This document shows positions 32,234-46,300 of a stretch of 64,000 bases of DNA, piece after piece (within the stretch, counting starts at the first letter, position 1; every line of letters starts with the position of its first letter). Location of the stretch: assembly GCA_002261195.1 (NCBI GenBank), contig MVBO01000016.1, positions 124,001 to 188,000 of the forward strand, read 5' to 3'. Origin of the DNA: Bifiguratus adelaidae. Its lineage: Eukaryota > Mucoromycota > Endogonomycetes > Endogonales. The notes under the pieces are model-generated. The model did no database searches. It was not told the DNA's origin and worked only from the letters and a program-made list of their open reading frames with translations. Made by a program: the position numbers and the translations under genes.

Positions 32234-34224
32234 TTATCGCGTTTGTGTCTTGGCTTCTTCTTCTCTGCTATAGATTGAGGCATCTTTTCTGCCCTTGTCA
32301 ACATCGACAAAGTAGAAGATACATAGGGGTACCGCCATGATGGCAAGAATGAACCAGAATCCAGCTCTGAGACCACCTGTGCTGCCATTGATGGCACCGG
32401 CCACTAGAGGACCAAGCCATGTGGCGCCATTATCCGTGACTTCATATAAGGCGAAGAATTCGTTCTCATGTCCTGGTGGTAGCATTTCAGAGAACCATAC
32501 ACGGGCAAAGGAGTTGCAAGCTCCGACAAAGATGCCGTCCACCACGGCAGCAGCGTAGATTTCATTGGCAGACTTCAGGCCAAAGTTGGGTGTGACATAG
32601 CCAATGAGACCCCAGATGGGCAGCCATAGATAAAGGGTGATACTGATGAAGAGCATGGTCTTAGTGCGGAGCTTGAAGATGCGTTGAATGAATAGGAAAA
32701 GTAGCAACCAAACATGGCTCCAACTGGGATGAGAGCGGCGGCAATGATTAGTTGAACGTTCGACATGCCGACATCATTCTTTGCGAAAAAGATGGCAATG
32801 TAGCCAATGGTAGTGATACCATCCGACAACAGGAACCAGCCCAGTAAGAATTTGAAGATTTGCTTTAGCCGCTTCAATTCTCGAAAAGTGCGGTAGACTG
32901 GAGGAACAGGATCAGACGGAGCAACACATCCGGATTGCGGACATTTTGCGTAAATGAATACTTACGTCGCTTCCAGGAAAAGGTAAGGTAGTGTTCGCCG
33001 GTTGGTAACGGAGGTCCCGCACGGGGCTTAATCCAAAAGATAGATGGGATCATGAACAGAATGTACCATACACCCCCGCCAGCAATGGCGATTTGCAAAC
33101 TTAAAGCATTGCATGAGCACAACCTCCCATTTGCTAATCTACGGTACTTACTTCCATGTGCTTTGTCCACCAGTGAGAAGGTATATGGCTTGAAGGATAA
33201 GGCAGACAAGAGCACCGGCATATCCGATAACGATGCCATGAGTACTTAGTGAATTACCTATACGTTCCACGGCTCGTCCATGTTCGGCTGAGTCCTCCCC
33301 GTGCACGCGGTAGGCTTTCAAGGTATAGGGATGGTGACGAATTAGAGTAGGAAGATAGGCATACCAAAATACAACAGAGGCACCAAAGGAGATTGAACTT
33401 AGGGCGGTGTCAGCTACAGCGTAAACGCGATGACCGGTACTTACCTGATGATTTGCAGAACTGCAATCCAGTTGTAGTACTCTGTAAACAGGTGAGAAGG
33501 TGGATTAGTCTTGCCTTCAATTCTCGGTCCCAACTTACGAGGTTGACGAATTGTGACATATATAATTACAGTAATGGCGGAAAGGAATCCAAAAGAAAAT
33601 AAGAAAGCTTTGCGGTGGTTGCCATAATCTGCAATGGACTGACGATAGCTGTAAGTCGACTTTTCGCCTAGGATATGTGACACTTACGCCCATGCTCACA
33701 AAGACGAAAAATTGTATCACCGTCGCAATTGTGCGAATGTAAAGAGCAAATGATGTTGGATCGACGAGGATGTTACCGAGCCATGTCTTGCACTGATAGC
33801 CTTGCACCGAAGTATCGCAAGGCGTCTTGCCATCATTCTGGACACCAGCTTGTGCACTGAGGCTCTGAAGGACGAGGGGCATGAAGAAACCAGACTGTGA
33901 GATGTTGAACGGTTGACAGGCCCAGCCGTACAGCTCCAAGCGACTGGTAGGTTTCTTGTCCAAACCTCCCGAGGGTGTCCGTCCTAACGTCTCAAGTCTG
34001 TACACTTCTCCAGAGCCGCTCGAACCTGCGTCCCCTCTCAACTTAGCATCCTCTACCGTTTCTAGGCTGTATGTGACACTTCCGTCGTCCGCATATTCTG
34101 GCTTCTGGGAACCAAGGTTCGGTCTTTCTGATAGAGCTCGTGCATCGATCGCCGGCACATGGGCGCTGCTGCCCACATCTTTAGTATCCTCCACCTGAGA
34201 AACGTCGCCTTTGCTTCCACCCAT
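32234..34224 (-). CDS. Atg22-like vacuolar transporter, with one frameshift in last exon
   Basis: Six exons (34224-33688, 33638-33539, 33481-33445, 33397-33152, 33099-32966, 32897-32234). Segments such as LELYGWACQPFN, SIADYGNHRKAFLFSFGF, YYNWIAVLQII, RIGNSLSTHGIVIGY and LLGWFLLSDGITTIGYIA place it in the Atg22 family of MFS-like permeases, which release amino acids from the vacuole after autophagy. The ~75-residue N-terminus is hydrophilic. Exon lengths sum to one base short of a frame. In the last exon the frame breaks near 32707, between PVGAMFG and LLLFLFIQRIFKL, and I find no good intron there. Either a base was lost (sequence error or mutation) or a weak 65-nt intron removes a loop. Restored length would be about 572 residues. 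Confidence 0.8.
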
Positions 34225-34830
34225 GTCAGTTTGTATGTTAGAGCCCTACAGGAGGGTATCACCTTCATATAATGGGAACTAAGCCGGGTACATTTCGGGC
34301 AATCCAAATCATCACACAATCAAATTGCCCTTATTTGGTAAACCCCACGCACCTGGCCAAATCCTGGGCAACGACATTAAACCGACAAAACGCTGGTCCA
34401 TGCAAGGACGACTTTCTTGGCATAGCGGTGGTTAGCCAAGCAGGTCTCATAAATTGGACAGGCACAGACCACAGTTCGCCAAGATTTGTACAGAGCGGCT
34501 CGGTGTGTCGTCACAGCCACATCTATTTTGAGCTCAGCAGCAGGAGTTCACATCCCCTCCTGAAAGCATGCGCGTGGACATAATCCTTAATCAAACCACT
34601 CAAGAATATTGATATCATACGGAGCCATGACATGACCGTTCAAGCGTCAGTTACTCAGGCAGTGTCATGAACGTCAGATCGACGAAGTTATATATATGAG
34701 AGGTACCTTCTGCCTCTCAAGCATTTTCTTTCTTCAATGCCAGCCAACAAAACGCGTTGCCTTTCTGTCAACACAAGCCACCGTTCCACTTGAGAAATTG
34801 ACCTCTGCTGAACCTTGGCCATCGCGTACA
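34225..34830. other. Region between ATG22-like gene and its pseudogene copy
   Basis: 606 bp upstream of the ATG22-like gene. I find no sequence here that would continue the truncated copy to its left, and no other gene. A TATATATGAG element lies near 34690. Confidence 0.4.
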
Positions 34831-36024
34831 CTAACCAATGACGAAGCAAGATGTGTGGTTGTCAAGGTTATTCTTCCGTGAGCGAATCAAGCTGGTGCGC
34901 GTCATACGCAGATTTGAAGCAGTTATCATGGCTGGGCCGGGACGAGTCTTGAGCAGCAACAATGGGATGATTGAGAAAACAAAGGTCCAGATACCGCCTG
35001 CCGCAACCGCAATTTGCATGCTAAAATAAGATGCGAAACGGTCAAAGAAGCTTTGATACACATGACGTACTTGTAAAGTGGCGAACCAGCAAGCATGAGG
35101 TAGACTAGCCCAAGGATCAAGGTGATGATTCTGCACAGGTAACCAATCACAAAACCGTAGGCAGATATGCCATTTGAGATTATCTCCACCACGTTTGCAT
35201 ACTCTTCTTCGGGCATCTCACTGTCTCGCGCCGCGACAACCATTGGATGGTATCGAGTCAAGATTGACATATACGAGTACCAGAAGATGGTGGCCGTAGC
35301 GTTGAAGGTCAAGCTGTCCATGAGCAAATTGTGTCAAGTGGAGCGGCGGCGACAGGTACTGCAGGTAACTTACGCAAAGATTTGTAAGACGGCAATAGCA
35401 TTGTAATGGACTGAATAGAATTTGAAATTAGACACCTCACTGTGCGCTCATTTAAGCACATACTTGGTTTCGTCACGGCCAGATAACAGATTGTGCAGGC
35501 AGCCATGAGGTAAGAGAATGCAAGGAGCAAGAATTTTCGCGAGCCTAGTTGTCAATGAATGAGAAGTGATCTGCAAACCTTCCCGACCACATAGTGATTG
35601 CCACTCACGTCTATAATCAGCAATGACCTAATGTATGAAATGACACGGTCGGCCAATTTTGGAGGTTAACAGCCAGAGCACACGTACAGCAAATGAAATA
35701 AAGAATACAATTGCACATCGACTGCAATTGTCGAGATGTACAACGTAAAGGATGTTGTATAAATCAAGATACCACCAAAATATGCTTTGCAAGAGTAACC
35801 CTTTACGCTCTAATGTTGAAATGAGACCAGCGTGTCTCTCGTACTTCAAAACACATACCGTATTGCAAGGCGTCCCATCGGCATTGTATCCAGGGGCGGA
35901 TGCCATTCAAGATGACGGGTAAAAGGACCCTTGTTTGCAGCGATTGAAAACTGTCAATGGCCATGACAACCATATACCAAGCGCATAATTCTGTTTTTGT
36001 AGCAGTGGATGTATCTTCGGCCAT
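34831..36024 (-). pseudogene. Truncated, frameshifted ATG22-like tandem copy
   Basis: Conceptual translation in several frames parallels the neighbouring Atg22-like protein block by block: ELCAWYMVVMAIDSFQSLQ, PGYNADG then TPCNT, VKGYSCKAYFGG, FISFA then VIADYR, RKFLLLAFSYLMAACT, YNAIAVLQIF, FWYSYMSILTRYHP and ISAYGFVIGYL, MQIAVAAGGIWTFVFS. The intron positions match those of the intact paralogue. At least two frameshifts are needed (near 35905 and near 35715). The similarity stops around 34900; the last four or five membrane segments, present in the paralogue, are missing, and the open frame ends at 34831. It lies head-to-tail behind the other copy, so a tandem duplication followed by decay is the simplest reading. 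Confidence 0.75.
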
Positions 36025-36425
36025 AGCAAGAAAATGTCCAAAACCTGCACAAGAGGAAATTTCATTTCAAACGTGTAACGAAAAGATTCCCATCCCGGAG
36101 CGCTGGGTCGCGCTAGATCTGCCAAATGGGTTCTCATGGTGCAACAACCATCTCTTGGCGGCATGTACCTTTCAGGGACGTGTTTTAGATGTGTCTATCG
36201 CTTAGGCTTTTCAGCTTCCTTGCATGATTATCAGCTTCAGATTGATCGACAGTTGTCTCTCAATGATCATGCCATGGTTACATCGTGATCTCTTTCCCCA
36301 CGCATGCAATGCACCGCCGCAATATTAGGACTATTTCGCGCGAAGTTTTGTGACTCGAAAATGCTGACATCACGCGCAAATTGGCGAGCCCGCGCGGCGC
36401 ATCTTCTCTTGCACGACTTTTCGAC
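36025..36425. other. Intergenic region upstream of NSL1
   Basis: 401 bp, divergent between the ATG22-like pseudogene and the kinetochore gene. No gene or clear promoter motif is seen. Confidence 0.4.
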
Positions 36426-37263
36426 ATGGCTGATGAGGCGGTTCCGAAAGTCCAAGTAGACGCGAAAGCGGATATACTCTTCCTCACCAAGACGTTACAA
36501 AAGGCTGTAGAAGGGGCAAGCACGCAACAGTTCACCAAGGGCGCTGTCGATGACAAGACGCGAAAGCAGGTCGACAAGATTACACAAAAGGTAAGCGAAT
36601 AGCTTTCGTTGCCTAGGATCATGCGCTCAACGTATCCTTATTCCTCTTTGCAGTGGGTGACGGATACTTTTGAACTAGCGGGAAACAACATCGCAGTGAA
36701 TGGCGTACCATATGAAACCGCTTTTTCAGAGGCAGCCCGTAAGTTGGATGACTAGAAGCCGGAATAACCTATTAAGGTATTATTATGCGCAGAGTATGAA
36801 CCTTTTGATGAAGAATTGCATCAGAAAACACAAAATCTACAGCATAGTATCGAAGATCTGACATTATACCTGGCGGAGCGGCGGAAAAACGTCCCAAAGC
36901 TGGTGGAGCAGATGATGAAGGACGTTTTACAACGACAATCATCCGTTGTGGATTATGGCGTCTTCACAGCCGACGATGGTCACATCCCACCAGGTGCGTT
37001 TTTCGTTCAATACCGCCTAATAGAAGATCGGGCGCATGCTAACCGTCTATTGCAGACCTTCCCGATTTAGAACGGATTCAACAAATGCAGGCTGATTTCG
37101 CTGAGAGTGTTCGGATATTGGAGGAATTGAAGAAGGTAAGGACGGTCTATAGATGGTAGCATTACTAACATCATCACTCTAGGGTATCCCTGCGGATATA
37201 GCCAAGCTCAATCGTGCACATAACATTGTACAGGAACAAAAGCGCGTAAAAGCTGACGTGTAA
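36426..37263 (+). CDS. NSL1: Mis14/Nsl1-like kinetochore protein (MIS12/MIND complex)
   Basis: Five exons (36426-36590, 36654-36738, 36793-36993, 37056-37135, 37183-37263) make 203 residues. The central stretch, WVTDTFELAGNNIAVNGVPY then LYLAERRKNVPKLVEQMM, has the family pattern of Nsl1/Mis14 (NG-P-Y/W-E followed by an RKN/KQYP-type helix). It is followed by a coiled region (PDLERIQQMQ, ILEELKKGIPADIAKLNRA). Nsl1 is one of four rod-shaped subunits of the MIS12/MIND complex linking centromeric chromatin to the Ndc80 complex. Size and helical content fit. The similarity is judged by eye against remembered homologues, so confidence is good but not absolute. TEL1 starts 88 bp downstream. Confidence 0.8.
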
Positions 37264-37351
37264 ATTTAAATGAAACCTTGAACTGGACGCGTTTTGCTTT
37301 GTGGTCTTGTCGTTCTAGAGTAGAACGGACGTTTATTGAAGGCAATGTAGT

Positions 37352-40300
37352 ATGCCCAGTCAAGCGTCCCTCCGAGAGATATGCGATTCGTTGTTGAGTA
37401 GCAGCCAAGAGAAACGGCGGACCGCACTTAGTACCTTGCCAGCTAGTCTTAAACATGAGGCGACTTTGGACGCGTTGGAGCCCGACACATGGCAAATGCT
37501 CGTTAATGCGCTACTTGGAGCCATAGACAAGGAATATGTGGTGTTAGTCAAGTCCGGCGCAAGCGCTTCGGGAAGAAAGCACACTGCTGTGGAACAAGCC
37601 TCCAAAAGCCTTCGAGACTTCGTCGATGTTACGTGTAAAAGTTTACCTAACAAGTGCGTCAAGACGATATTGGCGCATATAGTACATATATGTCGACACA
37701 GAGATACATATCGAGAGATACTGCTCGTTTATGTGCGCATGTTGACAACGATAACCTCTTTCCGCCCGCACTCGGATCATTTGTCGACTAGTCTATGGCA
37801 ACAGCTATTCGAGGTTTGCACAATTCCAATCGTCTCGACAACCTCACAGCCCGCCGAAAATGACGACAATTCTGATGATGATTACCGTGATTCATCATCT
37901 GAATCGTCCCAACCGTCGTCAATTACTCCCAAGAAACGTGCAGCATCAGCTTCGCCCAATGTCAAAGTGCTCAAAGTGCGCCGTTCATTGACTGGAATTG
38001 TAAAGCCTGTGGTTGTTTCTGAAGGCGAGATCGACTACATGTCATGGGTAAACATGGAGTTGATGCAATCCCTCGCCAACATTACGGTCGCGTCAGGTGC
38101 ACCTCTTCGGCTTCACTTTCTGGAATTACTGGATGTCTTTCGTCAATTTTTCACATATTCTCCCGGCAGTAGCATGCACCACATTACAATGTTATCAGCA
38201 TTAAATCATTGTATACGGGAGGAAGGTCTAAATCACTTCACGGTTCTGAAACAATGGCTCAAGGACTTCTTTCCAATTTTAACTCAGTTGTGGCAGTTCA
38301 AGTATTTCTCGGAACTCAAATTGCAGGCCGTCATTCTTTGTCGCTTCTTTATCGACTATGTGGTGCATCCAACGTATACGGATGTTGAATATTTGAACGA
38401 ACTTCGACGGATGGTGGATACGGAATTAATGACCAAGCGAGGACTCGGTATTCCAAATCTCGCCACCACGTCAATCAATCTTACGCAAATGCAGCGGACA
38501 CAAGACTCGAGACCACTCCGACCATTCCAACGTAATACGTTTCGAGGCAGTGAAAACGATTGCAAGACATGGTCGCTTTCATGGTTATTTTACGAGTTCG
38601 CGACTGATGTGTACGCCGCATGCTTGAAGCTGTCCGATGACGCATTGGCGTCTAATGTCAGCCAGTCTTCTTTGCGATCTTCGTATAGCGATATCTTTGC
38701 GACAATCGACAATGTTATGCTTGATTCAACACCATCTAGGAGTAGAAGCGACAGCGATAATCAGCAGTCGACTCGCATCGGCTTCTTGCAATTGTTGATG
38801 TTCCTGTTCGACAAATATCCTGCAATTCTATCGGTGAGGCACGAGAGGAGCTTTCAACAGTTATTGCTTCGATGTCTTCGAACTAGCGATCCTGCAGTGT
38901 TTCACTGGTCCTGTATGGCTGTGCGTACGCTATGCTTTGCTTATGGCACAGACGAACCCAAGATGATGTCCAACCAAAGTGAAGGCGACCATAACGGAAA
39001 TGACAAGAATGCTTGGGACGAAATATTTTCCCTTGTGGCGTTTCGAATCCACTTGCCTGCCTTTTGTGAGAGCTCTTGTATGTTGTTGACCTCTCTTATC
39101 GACCAGTGCAAGATATTGCGCGACCTCAGCTCGGTGCAGAAAGTTGTCGGAGACATCAGCAACATTCTCGCTACTCCGATGTTATTGGACTTCAACCTGA
39201 CGACATGCGAATTCTTTCATGCCGTCTTAAACTGGATAAGTGTCAATGGCGACGATGCTCAATTCCAAGCATTCTATAAGAAGATTTTGGCCTGGTTCCT
39301 AGAGAACTTGCGGCCCTTATTGTTCAGCAAGCAACTTCCAGAGTGGTTAATAGAGCATCCTTTTGCTTTGGACTGGCTTTTTGCTGGCCAGACCAAGCCT
39401 GCTTTTCATGACGACTGCAATGAAGGCGTAATTGCTCTCACTGTACCCCAGGCATACAACACTCAGCTACTCTCTTATATCTCCAGAGATGTAGTCAAGT
39501 TGCTGGTTTCTGGCGAGGGCATGGACGAATTGCTTAATCAGTCTATTTCTGCGATTGAAGGAAGGCCGCATAGGAGCCGGGTATCTGCGATGATACCTTT
39601 CAATTCTTGGTATCCAGAACTGTTGTCGACCGAAATCTATCAAGGTTTATTAGAACCGCTGTTGGCGGACTTGGAATCGGGAGAGTTTTTGGTTGACACG
39701 GCTGAGAAAGCCATGGTGTTCAATGTCGATGTCACGTTGACGCTTATTTGGTTCTCTGGATTTTGCCTACATGGACTTGACGGCCACAAAAGCAACCTCG
39801 GCGAGTGCTTGTCAAAGATCGAATCGGCCTGGAATAAGTGGGCAGACAGGCATTATACGAGAACACGGGAATTAGTGGAAGCTCGCCACACGGCGGCCTT
39901 ATTATCTCGATTGCTCGCTTATACAACTCAATGTGGTCTCCATACTTGGACTGAAACACTGACACATTCTACAGCATCATTGTCAGCAAAATTGTCGATC
40001 ACGATGCCGACTTCGCCTGATATCAAACAATACATCATCACCATCTTGACAAGATATTGCTCCTTCGTATTCAATGTTAATTCGACAAGCGAGAGCGCCT
40101 CAAGCAAGAGTGTTTCAAGTAAAGGCATCTTACGGCATCGAAAAGGTGTCGTCCAACCCTTTGGCAGCCTCCCTCGAGAGCGTCCCCTAAGTTCTGATCC
40201 ATCTCACCGATTCTTCGACATCGGCATGTCCGGCGAACACTTCAGTATGACCTGCATACGATATTGCTTATTATGCGCACTTGAAGAGCTCGATTCTAAC

Positions 40301-43300
40301 ATGCGAAATAAGCATGTAGAGTCTCTGTTCTGTGAAGCCTTTGAGTTTCAGGAATGGATAGCATTGTCGCCAATTTTGCTGAATTCGTATAATGGCAAAC
40401 TTCCATTTCAGCAACTCATTCAGGCTTGTGCAAACGAGATCAGCTCATACCGCTTCGAAAAAGATCAATGGGTGATCGCCGGTCTATTCGTCCAATTACG
40501 ACTTTATGCTAGATGGAAGCACTCCAGGAATGACGAAGCAGCGTACAATATTTACAGAAATCTTCTGGCTTGGTGCTCGGTGAAACAGCAGAAAGATCTG
40601 CTACCATGGCGCTTACAAGTACTTTGGCAGGCGCTAGGCCTCGAGCATGAAATGTATGCCGACCCGCAGGGCGATCAGTCGATTACTTTGTCCATCGATT
40701 ATTTTCAACAACACACTCTATCGCAGCTGCAGTTTTGTCGTTCGGCCGAGCAACTTACAACGCCGTTTTCCAGCAACTTCATTACTCGTGCGCTAGAGTA
40801 CAAGAGCTTCGGTCAGTCTGTGGAGCAGATTGCTCTGGTCGTACTGATGATCAGCCAGTATGCCGTTTTCTATAGTGAGAACAGAATTGACATGATCTAC
40901 AAGCTTCTACGCTTGAACGGCCTTCTTTCTCATACCAAAATATCTTCATTCGCATTGTCATATGTGGCGAAACGCTTGGGCTTTAAGTCTGCGGTATCGT
41001 TGGCGAGGTATTACTCTATTCAGCTCCTGATGCGCGATGTCAGGAGAAATTTCGAGATTATGCAGCCTGCTTTGGGATGCGAATCTTTATCCGACTTTCT
41101 TCGATATCCGATCGCGGCAATTGTCATCTTTATCGAACAGTCAAATGATGCAATCGGCACAGGGCCCCTTAGTCAATATCTTACACCAGGGTCCGTGCGA
41201 AGCAGCTTTGCACTCGTCTTTGCATGGACAATTATTCTGACTCAAAGCAACTCAGAGCGTGGTTCTCGCATATTGGAATACTTGCAAGAGACACTAGGCA
41301 CCGCGGAATTTGAACAGCAATTGGAGGAGAATGTTGCGCTTATTGTGGTGCATATGTTGGAGACAGTAGAAGAAAGCGGCGAAGCTTTGCAAAACGCCAT
41401 ATCGCGATCTACCCAGATACGTTCAGATGTCTCTAGACGCATATCCAACCTTATATCCCCAGTCACTCCACGCATTTCAGCAAGTCACGCTCCTCGTTTC
41501 CCGTTTGCGCAGGTTGAGAAAGCGCTTGTCGACCTTTCGAAACGCGTACAACCGAACGGCTGGGAGACGTTATTCAATTACCGCAACACGATTTCAATAT
41601 GGAATCGTTTCCATGAGCAGCTCGAAGTAGGCGTTCACTTGGATACATTCGACCATGTCAAGAGTTCTCACACGATTGCTTTGGGCTATGGCTGGAGTTG
41701 GGTACATCAACATGGTGTGTTCAGTTTGCTTCTTCATCGCCTTGTCCACATCTTTGGGCAACATAGAAAGGCCGACAACGCGACCTACCTTCGATGCATG
41801 ATGGAGAGTGTGCCGGAGAAACTTTTCAATGAAGTATGTGATATTCTCCTTCGTCTGATACCCTGGCTGACACAAGTGGGCATTTCTCCCGATGCCGACC
41901 ATGTCGATGGGCATGTTGCACATATTGTGGAAGTATTATTCATATATGGTGTCGAACGCTGGCAAGAGCATCCTAATTTCTTAGCCCTCCTCGAGAATTT
42001 ACCACCATTCCCCGTACACAAAGCCTTCGAGCAGATACGACATCGACACACCGTTCTTGCCACAAAGTACGGGTTCGTCTACAATGACGGCTACTACAAC
42101 CAAGTTCTTGACAATGCAAACCAGCCATACATAGTAGAGGTGGTCGCAAATACCTTGGCAAGGATCATTACCGATACAAGCGGAGGAGACAACACTCACA
42201 AGAAGGCTAGGAGGCTTATACCGAACCTAATTAAGGCTTACAACCGCTTGGAAGCAAAAGCATTGCGGGGTGCGCAATCAGACCGATTGCAACAAGCTGT
42301 AGCCAATTGCGTCGCACTAGCGCTTCCCTTCACATTACAACAGTCTTCAATGTTTGCTGATCTCGAGGATATTTACATGGAGCTTGATTGGAAGAAGTGT
42401 TTGGATATACTACTCGATTGCGGCTTGCAGCAAAATGTGAAGAAGGGCAACGGATTGTTCCGAGGTGCACAACACTTTCTTACGGCTGAAGTGACTGTAC
42501 CTGATGCCGCCGATCTCGTGCGATACTATCAGCTTGAGGCCGTCAATAATCTGCGGTTCTTCGATACTCCATCTACAGAGGATATTTTCGAAAGGCGTTT
42601 ATTCGAGGAGCCGCCAGCTTACTCCGAACACATGTCTGCAGAGGAGTGGAGGTTGCAAATGTGCGCTTTTCTACTATCAAAGCTGCCAAGCAACAACATT
42701 TTCGTACAAGCTTTCCAAGAGGCAATCTACGTCAGCGATGATCTTGTGAAGGGTATCCTCCCTACGATCTTCATTGAAGTTATAAATGCCAGGGACACTT
42801 CACGCAGCACAATGTCGCATGCAATCACAGCAATGAATGCTGTACTGGCGAATGCTGGCAGGAGAAAGCAGCATGGCTTGGTCGATACAATTGTCAATTT
42901 GCTCACATTTTTGCAAGAGCATGCGGACGCAAACCGTATGTGGCCTACGTTAAAACGTCCCACTGGCCAAGAGATCGACTACCTGCACATTTCGGAGGGT
43001 GCGTGCAAGGCTCAACGCTACCAGTTCGGCATTCGATGTTTGGAGATTGGAATTAATCAACTGAAGAGACAGGGAGCGGTTGCTGATTTGCAGCATGATC
43101 ACGCTGGCGACCTAGGTTATGCGAGCCTTGCAAAACAACTTCACTTCCAAGCCGACGACCTCGATACTATTTACGGCTTTCCTGCCGATGCCGATTCTGA
43201 TAGCATCTATGAGCGATTAAAGCGTGAAGCAAGGTTTACACAGCTGCTCGCGATTTGTGAATCACAGAACCAATATGAAATGCAGAGAAACACTGGCAAT

Positions 43301-46300
43301 GCTACTTCCGGGCCAAAGACTTTGAGCTTACTGACGGCTATGGGACTGCACTCTCTCGCTTTGGCTTACGATCAAACCTTACCAGGCGCATCTTCCACAA
43401 ATACAACCGCAGCCTATCAGTCTGCCTGGCGTTTGCAGCGGTGGGATATTCCTAACGTTGATACATCTTCTACGAATGACTCGACGTCATTGATGTACAA
43501 AGCGACCAAGACCTTCTCGAATCATGTCGTTGCCGGCAGCGATTGCAGTCTTGAAAACATCGTGCAACGAACCTTGTTGATGACTGATTTACGAAAAATT
43601 CGGGAGATCACGACAGCCCTGACGATGCTGGAGTTATCAGAGCTGGCTTGTGCTGATGAGGTCAGTATAGAATCCACATCACAAATATGGGCGCAAAGAG
43701 CCCAACAGATGAAACCACATCTTAGGTCAGTCGCGTGGCTGTAAGCTTTTCTCGGCTACTCACTTCAAATGTTTCCTCCCCAGCTTTCCTGAAATGGAGG
43801 TACTATATTCCACTCGCCAAGTCGCTTTGACTGCGCGATTAAAGAGCGTCCCCAATGCACAGCAACCTGTCGCAGTCCACATTGAGGGCATGATTTGCGC
43901 AAATTATCTCGATTTGTGTCAAACGGCGCGGCGTGCTGGTAACTTGCAAGTAGCAGCCAACGCTGTATACGCACTTAAATCCTTTGCCATCATGCGGAAT
44001 GGAAGTGACATCGCTTCAACCTATACCCAGATTTCAAAAAAGGAAGAGGCGAAACTGTTCTGGGCAAATGGTGAGATAGAACTTGCGATCAGCATGCTGA
44101 AAGACCTCGTACAACGGAAGAGAACAACGGATTCTACTGTTCTATTCTCCATTGCATCGGGCCAGTTCGAAAGCATTCCCAGCACGTTGCTGGAGGCGAA
44201 ATCACTCAGTTTGCTGGTAAGGTTCTGCATCCTTATCAAGGTACAGCTTGTGCTGACGCAATGTAGGGAGCTTGGTTAGCGGAAGCCAACGCTGCAGCCG
44301 CAGCTGCTATACTCAAGGACTACCTAAAGAAGGCGTCTACAATATTGGGATCGCACAGCAATCATAAGCTTGCTGGCAAAGTGCATTATCGACTGGCACA
44401 ATTCGCTGATCAGCAGTACGAAAAGGTGAAAATAGTGAACATTGAGGATTTGGAACGCTCGCTGAGTTCAATCAATGTTGAACTGGAGCAATGTCGCCGC
44501 GCACTTCAGAACCAAATTGCAAGCACTGACGCCGCGAAGTTGAGGGCACATGCGCGAAAATTGGAAGTTCAGCGGAGTCAAGATGTTGCAGAGTTAGAGC
44601 AAGTTCGCAAAGATGTGACCACACATTTCGAAACGGCTCTGTTGAATTACATCAACTGCTTAATTGTTACAGAGAAATATGATCTCCAGGTATTTCGGAT
44701 TTGCAGATTGTGGTTCAGCGCGGATCCGGCTTCCGTTATTCATGAGGAGGTCAAGAAACGTCTTCTCTCAGTGGCAAGCTACAAATGTGTCGCTGTTCTG
44801 GTACAACTATCGACGCTCCTGGACGGCAATCATCCCTCTCTATTCCAAGACGTCCTAAGAGGCCTTCTTGCACGCGTTTGCGGACATCATCCATACCACG
44901 GTCTTTATCAGCTCTTCGCACTTCGTAATGCTGGCGCGGACAAGGGGAGTCACGAAACGGTGGAAGATCCAACGTCTCTTTTCAATGGCCGGATCAAGGC
45001 GGCGAAAGAATTACTGCAGCAGATGGCCAAAAAGCCTTCACATTATACAATTATTCGCAAGGTCGAAAAACTTTGTGCTGCTTACATCAATCTCGCGCAC
45101 GCTCCTCCCAAGCCCAAGGCAGAGGTGAAGCCAGGGGCAGTTTTCCCCATCCCACGCCAAATAAGCCTCGCGAAAGCTGGGGATGCTCTGACCGGTTTAC
45201 CTATCATTACAGTAGATCTTCCGGTTTCTCCGAATGGAGATTACGAAGGAGTCACCACGGTGGTCAAATTCGACGATCAATTCCAAACAGTAGGTGGTAT
45301 CAACATACCGAAGAGCTTCAAAGTCTATGGCTCTGATGGGAAGGAATACCGACAACTGGTGAGCTTAGATTCGGCATGTTTGCCTGGCGCGGCTAACTTG
45401 TTGTTTAGGTCAAGCGTGATGATGACATACGTCAAGATGCGTTGATGCAGCAAGTCTTTGCCGTCTTGAATACACTTCTACGGATGGATTCGGCCGGGCG
45501 TGCACGGCAACTTTCCATTCGCACCTATAAGGCGCTTCCCCTCGCTTCCAGATGCGGGATCATCGAGTGGGTACAGGACGCTGTTACTCTTGGCGAGTGG
45601 CTTTCGGAGGCACATCCCAGGTGAGGATGAAACTGAAGCGACATACCTGCGTTGCTAAGCACCCGTGCGATAGACTCCGACCCGAAGATTGGTCTCCCAA
45701 AAAATGCCGAATATACATGCATGAAATGCAAAAGTCCAAGGATCTAAAATCAGTCACCTCCAAGCAAGCTAACTTTCGAACCGTTTGCAAGCACATCCAA
45801 CCTGTGCTCCGGTATTTCTTTTTGGAACGTTTCAAGCAACCCTCCGAGTGGTTCAACCGGAAATTGGCCTACACACGAAGTGTAGCCTCAACATCAATGG
45901 TTGGCTACGTGGTTGGTATTGGCGATCGGCATCCCTCCAATATCTTGCTTGATACCGCAGCCGCCGAGGTGGTGCATATTGACTTTGGCATCGCCTTTGA
46001 TGCAGGCAAATTCTTGAGTATTCCAGAGACAGTTCCCTTTCGATTAACCCGAGACATGGTTGACGGCATGGGATACACTGGTGTCGAAGGAGTCTTCAAA
46101 CGTTCCTCAGAGGTTACCTTTGATATACTACGCAAAAACAGCGCCCTGATTCTGACCATTCTGGAAGTCTTTCGATTAGATCCACTTCACAACTGGTAAG
46201 TCTTGGCTATTCAATCGCAATGATCCAACAGCCTGCGTAGGAGTGTCCCATTGAAAAGGGCAAACCAAAAGCTACAAAGAAAGAACTCTGGGCTCGAAAC

